From an uncultured Clostridia bacterium (lineage in GTDB: Bacteria > Bacillota > Clostridia > Christensenellales > Borkfalkiaceae), in assembly GCA_947629675.1 (NCBI GenBank), contig CANREM010000002.1, positions 1 to 64,000 of the forward strand: a stretch of DNA of 64,000 nucleotides, in the 5' to 3' direction. The notes below the pieces were generated by a model. It saw nothing but the letters and a program-made list of their open reading frames with translations. It was not told the origin of the DNA and made no database searches. Positions 59,812-64,000 of this stretch are shown piece by piece (the first letter of the stretch is position 1; every line of letters begins with the position of its first letter). Position numbers and translations under genes: made by a program.

Positions 59812-62169
59812 ATGAAAAGTTACACGGCAAAAGAACTCATACAGCCAAAGAAGGATGCGGACAAGGCGTGGTATCTCTCTCTCCTCGAGGAGGGGGAGCA
59901 ATTTGCGTATGAAGAGGCGCACCTTGCCGCCCTTCTCCGCTACCTCAAGATCTTCTACATTGCCCGCTACAAGCGGCGGATCGACACCCTGAAAAAGGAG
60001 ACGCAGACCGTCAAAAACGCCTCGGACTATTCCGCTGAGGACTATCAATTTCTCATCGAAAAGAACGCGGAGATCGCCGCGGAGACGAAGAAGATGAACG
60101 CGTACAAGTGCTTCTTCGCCGAGCCTTACTTCGCCCGTATGGACGTCGTCGACGGGGAGGGGTACAACAGCTATTACATCGGGAAGAAGGGGGACGTGAG
60201 CCTCGAGATCGTCGATTGGCGTGCCCCGCTCGCCGTCCGCTACTATCAGAAGAGCCGCGTGAATTTCACCATCAACGAGTACGAATACCGCACCGTCCTC
60301 CGCCGCGCGCTCTCCGTGAAGAACGGAAAAGTCCTCGACTTCAAGAACGAATACCTCTCCGTGAGGGACGTCCTCACCCCCGAGGAGATCGCGGGAAGAG
60401 ACGAGGAGATCTTGTTCGACCCCTACCTTCGCAGGATCTTAAAGGAGCGAAAAGGGGATACCCATGTCCGCGACATCATCCAGACGATACAGGAAAAACA
60501 GTTCGAGGCGATCACCCGTCCCGAGCGGGAGAGCTTCATTTTGCAGGGGTGCGCGGGCAGCGGCAAGACGATGATCCTTCTGCATCGTCTCAGCTACCTC
60601 ATGTATAACAACGAGAAGATCCGTCCCGAGAGCGCGCTCGTCATCACCCCGTCCGACAGCTTCAATTCCTTCATCGACGAACTCACTGCGGCTCTGGAGC
60701 TGGAGCGGGTGCGCACCGTCACCCTTCGCGACTACTATGTGCAGGTCCTGAAAAACGAGGAGATCGACTTTTCCTCCCACCTCTCCAAGGAGAAGGAACC
60801 CATAGAATATATCGAATATCTCTACTCTTCCCGCTTTACGGAAGATGTAGGGAAGAAGATCGGAAAGCTGTATGCGGACATCTTCGGGCTGTTTGCGGCC
60901 GAGGAGTGCCGACAAGTTTCGGAGCGCGTCCTTCAGATGTGCGTTTCGCACAGGGAGAACTTCGGCCGCATCAAGAATTCTTCGACGCGGGTTCGCCGCG
61001 CGGTACTCGGCGAGATGAAGGAGTCGAAGGAGGGCGGCTTCTACTTTACCAAACCCTTCCGCAACCTCATGGGCTGCTTTGTGCAGATCGAGGACTTCAT
61101 GAACTACGTCCTCCGCGAAGAGGCCCGCACCCCCGACCATTTCTTCCGCCAATTCACCGAATTCTACCGCTGCGCGCAGTTCGTGAGCGCGCACGCAGAG
61201 CAGATATTTTCCTCGGCGCAAAGCGATCTTGCGGGGCTTTACGGCCTCATCGAACGGGAGATCGCCGACCTCAAGCGGTACCGCATCCGCAAGGGAGAGG
61301 GGGAGGTATACACCTATGCCGACCGCATCGCCCGCCGCGAGGAAGTTCTTGCCGAGATCAACAAAATTGACGCCATCATCGCGGACATGGGTGGTGGATG
61401 TGAGCTGTTCAAGGAGTTTTTCGGCGTTCTCCGCCTCACGGGGGTTGCCGCCGATCTCGGCAAGTGCAAAGGCCCCACCGACATCGCCCGCTTCCTCTAT
61501 CGGGAGACGGTGAAAAAGTACAAGAAGAAGTTCGGCATGAAGGGGGTCTACCCTTCGGACGCCTACGCTATCTGCTATGTCCTCGCCGAGGCGGGAAGGA
61601 AGCTCTCCCCCCGCTACGGGCTTGTCTTTATCGACGAAGGGCAGGACATCTCCGAAGGCGAATATGCCCTCCTCAAGAAGATCAACAGTGACGCCGCATT
61701 CAACGTCTTTGGCGATCTCAAGCAGAATATCACGCCTTATCGCGGGATCGAGAGCTGGGAGAAACTTGCCCTTCCCGTCTATTCCCTCGACAGAAATTAC
61801 CGCAACACGAACGAGATCGTCGACTATGTTTCGGAGCTTCTGAACGTGGATATGCAGCCGATCGGCATGCACGGCGAAAAGGTGCGGCGGGTGAAGGTGC
61901 GCGGCATCTCCGCCTTCTTCCGCGAGAAGCAGGGGCTGAAGGCGATCATCGCGCGGGAGGAGTATCTTCCCCTCCTTCACAGGCGGGGCTACCACCTTCT
62001 CTCCTCGGACGGAAAGCTCTCCAAGACCCGCCCGAACGTTCTGAGCGTGTATGAGAGCAAGGGGCTGGAATTTTCCTGCGTGGCGGTCTACGATAGGGGC
62101 ATGTCCGAGAATGAGTGTTACATCGCCTACACGCGCGCTCTCAGCGAGCTTGCGATCGTCGAGGAATGA
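59812..62169 (+). CDS. HelD-like helicase/ATPase
   Basis: A superfamily 1 motor ATPase of 785 residues that most resembles HelD, which binds RNA polymerase and frees stalled complexes from DNA. An N-terminal charged helical region (about 1-110, the coiled coil that enters the polymerase channel in HelD) leads to the HelD motif IVDWRAPLAVRYY. The ATPase has Walker A GCAGSGKT (246-253), Walker B LVFIDEGQD, motif III GDLKQNI, motif IV YSLDRNYRNTNEI, motif V SVYESKGLEF and motif VI YIAYTRAL. The start is uncertain: ATG at 59812 lacks a good ribosome site, and in-frame TTG codons at 59776 and 59791 are alternatives. It lies in an operon behind the ArsR-type repressor, with a HAD gene one base after its stop. 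Confidence 0.87.
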   Translation: MKSYTAKELIQPKKDADKAWYLSLLEEGEQFAYEEAHLAALLRYLKIFYIARYKRRIDTLKKETQTVKNASDYSAEDYQFLIEKNAEIAAETKKMNAYKCFFAEPYFARMDVVDGEGYNSYYIGKKGDVSLEIVDWRAPLAVRYYQKSRVNFTINEYEYRTVLRRALSVKNGKVLDFKNEYLSVRDVLTPEEIAGRDEEILFDPYLRRILKERKGDTHVRDIIQTIQEKQFEAITRPERESFILQGCAGSGKTMILLHRLSYLMYNNEKIRPESALVITPSDSFNSFIDELTAALELERVRTVTLRDYYVQVLKNEEIDFSSHLSKEKEPIEYIEYLYSSRFTEDVGKKIGKLYADIFGLFAAEECRQVSERVLQMCVSHRENFGRIKNSSTRVRRAVLGEMKESKEGGFYFTKPFRNLMGCFVQIEDFMNYVLREEARTPDHFFRQFTEFYRCAQFVSAHAEQIFSSAQSDLAGLYGLIEREIADLKRYRIRKGEGEVYTYADRIARREEVLAEINKIDAIIADMGGGCELFKEFFGVLRLTGVAADLGKCKGPTDIARFLYRETVKKYKKKFGMKGVYPSDAYAICYVLAEAGRKLSPRYGLVFIDEGQDISEGEYALLKKINSDAAFNVFGDLKQNITPYRGIESWEKLALPVYSLDRNYRNTNEIVDYVSELLNVDMQPIGMHGEKVRRVKVRGISAFFREKQGLKAIIAREEYLPLLHRRGYHLLSSDGKLSKTRPNVLSVYESKGLEFSCVAVYDRGMSENECYIAYTRALSELAIVEE

Positions 62170-62170
62170 G

Positions 62171-62848
62171 ATGAAGGACATCTTTCTTTTGGATATGGAC
62201 GACACCCTCCTCGACTTTGAGCGGGCGGAGCGGGAAAACTTCTTTTTGACGCTCGAAGAGAAGGGCGTCCATGCGGACGAGGAACTCTTTTCCCGCTTCC
62301 ACGACATCAACGGGGAGCTTTGGCAGCTCTTGGAACAGGGCGGTATCTCGAGGGAAAAACTCAAGGTGCAACGCTTTTCCCGCCTCTTCGAAGAGAAAAA
62401 GATCGTTGCGGACGCCGAAGCGGTCGCCGAAGCATATTGGCACAATTTCCCCGACATCTGCTTCCCGTTTGCGGGTGCAAAAGAGTTTCTTATGGAGCTT
62501 TCCGCGCGGGGAAGGGTGTATATCGTGACCAACGGCGGGGCGGTCATCCAGCGGACGCACATCCGAAAGGCGGGCTTTTCCCCTTACGTCACGGACGTTT
62601 TCATCTCGGAGGAGGTGGGCGCGGACAAGCCCTCGCGGGCGTTTGCGGATCATGTAAAAACGCACATCGACGCATTCGAAGAGAGCCGCGCCGTCTGGAT
62701 AGGGGATAGCCTCACCTCGGACATGGTATGCGCCAAAGAGGCCTGCGTGGACTTCATCCTCTTCGACCCGAGGGGAAAATGCGCCGCCTTCGGCGGCCGT
62801 ATCGCAAGGGATTTCCCCGAAGCCCTCGCCATTCTCGGAAGGCTATAA
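62171..62848 (+). CDS. YjjG-like HAD nucleotidase
   Basis: A 225-residue HAD phosphatase. Motif I is LLDMDDTLLDF (Asp8 and Asp10), then a helical cap, motif II IVTNGG, the Lys in GADKPSRAF and motif IV WIGDSLTSDM. MDDTLLDF with TNG and the DADKP-type segment is typical of YjjG, a 5'-nucleotidase that clears non-canonical pyrimidine nucleotides. The usual D in E-x-x-G-xx-KP is replaced (EEVGADKPS), within normal variation. It begins one base after the HelD stop, so it is cotranscribed. The substrate is inferred. Confidence 0.88.
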   Translation: MKDIFLLDMDDTLLDFERAERENFFLTLEEKGVHADEELFSRFHDINGELWQLLEQGGISREKLKVQRFSRLFEEKKIVADAEAVAEAYWHNFPDICFPFAGAKEFLMELSARGRVYIVTNGGAVIQRTHIRKAGFSPYVTDVFISEEVGADKPSRAFADHVKTHIDAFEESRAVWIGDSLTSDMVCAKEACVDFILFDPRGKCAAFGGRIARDFPEALAILGRL

Positions 62849-62850
62849 AA

Positions 62851-62874
62851 AAACCGTCCGCACGGGGCGGACGG
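62851..62874 (-). terminator. Rubrerythrin terminator
   Basis: CCGTCCGC (62854-62861) pairs perfectly with GCGGACGG (62867-62874). Reading left, seven T residues follow. On the plus strand it also follows the HAD stop but has no T tract. Confidence 0.85.
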
Positions 62875-62890
62875 CGAAAAGCGCGACTGC

Positions 62891-63436
62891 TCAATAATTT
62901 TCCTTCTTCACTTCGAAGAATGCCTGCGGATGGTTGCACACGGGGCAGACCTCGGGGGCCTTGGTCCCGACGACGATGTGCCCGCAGTTGCGGCATTCCC
63001 AGACGGTGACGCCGCTCTTTTCAAAGACCTCCTTCTCTTCGACGTTGCGAAGCAGGGCACGGTAACGCTCCTCATGCGCCTTCTCGATGGCGGCGACGCC
63101 GCGGAACTGTGCGGCGAGGGCAGTGAACCCCTCCTCCTCCGCCTCGCGCGCCATGCGCTCATACATATCCGTCCATTCGGCATTTTCGCCCTCTGCGGCG
63201 GCGAGGAGATTCTCCTCCGTCGTGCCGAGTTCGCCGAGAGCCTTGAACCAGAGTTTGGCGTGTTCCTTCTCGTTTTCCGCCGTCTTTAAGAAGAGTTCTG
63301 CGATCTGCTCGTAGCCGTTCTTCTTGGCGACGGAGGCGAAGTATGTATACTTGTTGCGGGCCTGGCTCTCCCCCGCAAACGCCTCCCAAAGGTTTTTCTC
63401 CGTCTTTGTTCCCGCATAGGGATTGTTCTTACCCAT
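62891..63436 (-). CDS. Rubrerythrin
   Basis: A 181-residue peroxide-reducing non-haem iron protein of anaerobes. The N-terminal ferritin-like domain carries the diiron ligands ([20 protein letters not shown], then a second helix pair with [10 protein letters not shown]). The C-terminal rubredoxin-like domain has CRNCG and CPVCNH, two CxxC pairs for one iron. AAAGGAG precedes the ATG at 63436. A longer in-frame extension to 63505 would include the promoter. It is a single gene with its own promoter and terminator and indicates an anaerobic host. Confidence 0.96.
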   Translation of the reverse strand: MGKNNPYAGTKTEKNLWEAFAGESQARNKYTYFASVAKKNGYEQIAELFLKTAENEKEHAKLWFKALGELGTTEENLLAAAEGENAEWTDMYERMAREAEEEGFTALAAQFRGVAAIEKAHEERYRALLRNVEEKEVFEKSGVTVWECRNCGHIVVGTKAPEVCPVCNHPQAFFEVKKENY

Positions 63437-63476
63437 ACTGTTCTCCTTTTGTGAGACGGTCCCGTCCCGCAATTCG

Positions 63477-63505
63477 GGTATAGCATAAAAGCGGGAAATT
63501 GTCAA
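63477..63505 (-). promoter_or_regulatory. Rubrerythrin promoter
   Basis: Reading left: TTGACA (63505-63500), 17-bp spacer, TATACC (63482-63477). It is about 40 bp before the start codon. Confidence 0.82.
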
Positions 63506-63551
63506 GCCGGGGATAAATATAAATTACGAATTTTTACATTTCGAGGTAGCT

Positions 63552-64000
63552 ATGGACAACAGGCATTACGATGCGAGCGACATCACCATTCTCGAGGGCT
63601 TAGACGCCGTCCGCCTTCGCCCGGGCATGTATATCGGCTCGACAGGCCCCAAGGGGCTGCATCACATTCTGTGGGAGATCGTCGATAACGCCATCGACGA
63701 GGCCGCAAACGGCTTTGCGGACAAGATCGATGTGCGCATCTATAAGGACGGGAGCGTTTCCGTCGAGGACAACGGCCGCGGCATCCCCACCGACATCCAC
63801 CCCAAGACAAAGGTCTCGGGCGTGCAGGTCGTCTTTACCCAGTTGCATGCGGGGGGGAAGTTCGACGAACACAACTACTCCTTCTCGGGTGGCCTCCACG
63901 GCGTGGGCGCGTCCGTCACGAACGCCCTTTCAAAGTGGCTCAAAGTCCGCGTCATGCGCGAGGGGACGACATGGGAGATGTCCTTCCGCTCCTACTACGA
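63552..64000 (+). CDS. Type IIA topoisomerase ATPase subunit (GyrB/ParE), 3' truncated by window
   Basis: The first 149 codons of a DNA gyrase B or topoisomerase IV B subunit; the frame is open to the window edge. The GHKL ATPase motifs are clear: [17 protein letters not shown], the N box [10 protein letters not shown] with catalytic Glu/Asn, the G1 box [15 protein letters not shown], and the [15 protein letters not shown] loop. GAGGTAG lies before the ATG. The segment between G1 and the glycine loop ([17 protein letters not shown]) is more like ParE-type paralogues than the main gyrase of Firmicutes, but the visible part does not settle this. Confidence 0.92.
   Translation, partial: MDNRHYDASDITILEGLDAVRLRPGMYIGSTGPKGLHHILWEIVDNAIDEAANGFADKIDVRIYKDGSVSVEDNGRGIPTDIHPKTKVSGVQVVFTQLHAGGKFDEHNYSFSGGLHGVGASVTNALSKWLKVRVMREGTTWEMSFRSYY

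Overview
The window looks like a chromosomal piece of an anaerobic, GC-rich, Gram-positive-type (monoderm) Clostridia bacterium, probably from a gut. Housekeeping stretches sampled by hand are about 62% G+C. Pointers: classic sigma-A promoters with 17-bp spacers, many lipoproteins with LAAC/LAGC lipoboxes and Gly/Ser-rich linkers, rubrerythrin, a bacterial type A RNase P RNA, MutS2 and U32 proteins, and no outer-membrane genes. A Christensenellales-like lineage is a guess from gene style only.

Layout. (1) 1-27354: a single 26.7-kb gene for an 8907-residue surface protein built mainly of some 65 tandem Ig-like (MBG/YDG-type) modules between an N-terminal export signal and a C-terminal membrane anchor, with an overlapping gene for a 122-residue membrane protein. 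Its promoter region is unusually rich in repeats and palindromes. (2) 27355-31218: a lone ArsR-type regulator, repetitive intergenic DNA, and a leftward 864-residue lipoprotein that contains an exact 400-residue internal duplication. (3) 31219-41881: housekeeping genes. uvrC, a Cof-type HAD phosphatase, a U32 family protein and mutS2 are joined by ATGA stop/start overlaps. Then come a polysaccharide-deacetylase-like protein, an M16 protease, a family-6 uracil/hypoxanthine-DNA glycosylase, acpP and a HAD hydrolase. (4) 42097-53597: an apparent starch-degradation island with a type I pullulanase lipoprotein and three further lipoproteins that look like tandem starch-binding proteins. All four carry small Cys/His-rich knuckles, and palindromic sites lie upstream of several of them. 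(5) 53949-64000: an M20 dipeptidase, a NarL-type two-component pair, pyruvate kinase, RNase P RNA, an ArsR autorepressor followed by a HelD-like helicase and a YjjG-like HAD hydrolase, rubrerythrin, and the 5' part of a GyrB/ParE gene cut by the window edge.

The two accessory regions of most interest are the giant adhesin-like gene with its small partner, and the starch-lipoprotein island. In the latter, exported pullulanase would debranch alpha-glucans held at the cell surface by the neighbouring carbohydrate-binding lipoproteins. The intergenic gaps around the lipoprotein genes are filled with hairpin-rich repeats, including a roughly 100-bp composite four-hairpin element found three times.
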